Source of the DNA: Helicobacteraceae bacterium
Lineage (GTDB): Bacteria; Campylobacterota; Campylobacteria; Campylobacterales; Sulfurimonadaceae
NCBI GenBank assembly: GCA_027083665.1
Contig: JALWNV010000103.1
Coordinates: 1-5,873, forward strand
Length of the DNA: 5,873 bases
Reading direction: 5' to 3'
Part shown: piece after piece, positions 5,697 through 5,873 of the stretch
Layout of the letters: each line of letters opens with the position of its first letter
Numbering within the stretch: the stretch's first letter is position 1
Made by a program: the position numbers and the translations under genes
The notes under the pieces: generated by a model
Told to the model about the DNA's origin: nothing
The model's database searches: none
What the model saw: the letters and a program-made list of their open reading frames with translations, nothing else

Positions 5697-5873
5697 GGTT
5701 CGAACCGGCCGTTTTCGAGGTGGAGCATCTGTGTTATTCGGCAGGAGGACAGCCGATCCTCTCGGACGTTACCTTCAAGATTTTTCAGGGAGAGTATTGT
5801 GCGTTCATCGGCCCCAACGGCGGCGGCAAAACGACGCTGATCCGTCTGCTGCTGGGACTGCAAAAGCCGACAA
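5693..5873 (+). CDS. znuC: Metal ABC transporter ATP-binding protein, 3' end outside the window
   Basis: The first 60 residues are present before the window ends. They begin MRFEPAVFEVEHLCYSAGG, include the aromatic A-loop candidate Y15, and contain a complete Walker A motif GPNGGGKT (residues 40-47; K46 binds the ATP phosphates). The GGGKTTL form is usual for ZnuC-type ATPases. The ATG at 5693-5695 overlaps the znuA TGA, and no strong Shine-Dalgarno precedes it, so translational coupling is expected. ZnuC would power import on the cytoplasmic face, with a ZnuB permease gene probably following. The Q-loop, signature and Walker B motifs are beyond the window. Confidence 0.9.
   Translation, partial: MRFEPAVFEVEHLCYSAGGQPILSDVTFKIFQGEYCAFIGPNGGGKTTLIRLLLGLQKPT

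Overview
The window comes from a GC-rich member of the Campylobacterota (the former Epsilonproteobacteria). Three things point there. RNase J carries a long, very basic N-terminal extension like that of Helicobacter and Campylobacter. PyrE is of the type ending in CPLC and KPGSRGN that I recall from Campylobacter. The genes secG, frr and pyrE lie together, as I recall for this phylum. The base composition suggests a high-GC lineage, such as a relative of Nitratifractor or Hydrogenimonas, but this genus-level guess is weak.

Layout. (1) Bases 1-1988, plus strand: rnj (RNase J), cut at its 5' end by the window edge. The reading frame is open to the first base, so an annotation starting at the ATG at 249 would lose at least 82 residues of a disordered Asn/Arg/Gly/Gln-rich tail. 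(2) Bases 1989-2168: a convergent intergenic region with a direct repeat, several complementary segments and two candidate terminators. (3) Bases 2169-4644, minus strand: a compact operon in the order secG, polysaccharide deacetylase, frr, pyrE, with gaps of 8, 3 and 11 bases. (4) Bases 4645-4775: a divergent promoter region. Two TATAAT boxes face away from each other inside a perfect 10-bp inverted repeat, and the probable -35 regions overlap at its centre. (5) Bases 4776-5873, plus strand: znuA, starting at TTG, then znuC, which overlaps it by ATGA and is cut by the window end.

How the genes work together. The minus-strand operon mixes housekeeping functions: protein export (SecG), ribosome recycling (RRF) and pyrimidine synthesis (PyrE). 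It also holds one probably exported NodB-type deacetylase of unknown substrate. The plus-strand pair encodes the binding protein and ATPase of a metal ABC importer, most likely for zinc; the permease gene should follow beyond the window. RNase J is an mRNA- and rRNA-processing nuclease unrelated to either operon.

No tRNA, rRNA, CRISPR array, insertion sequence or phage gene is visible. This is a core-genome region. I see no undescribed multi-gene system. The points most worth a second look are the RNase J tail with its internal peptide repeat, the mirrored divergent promoters, the repeat-bearing convergent spacer, and the unassigned C-terminal part of the deacetylase.
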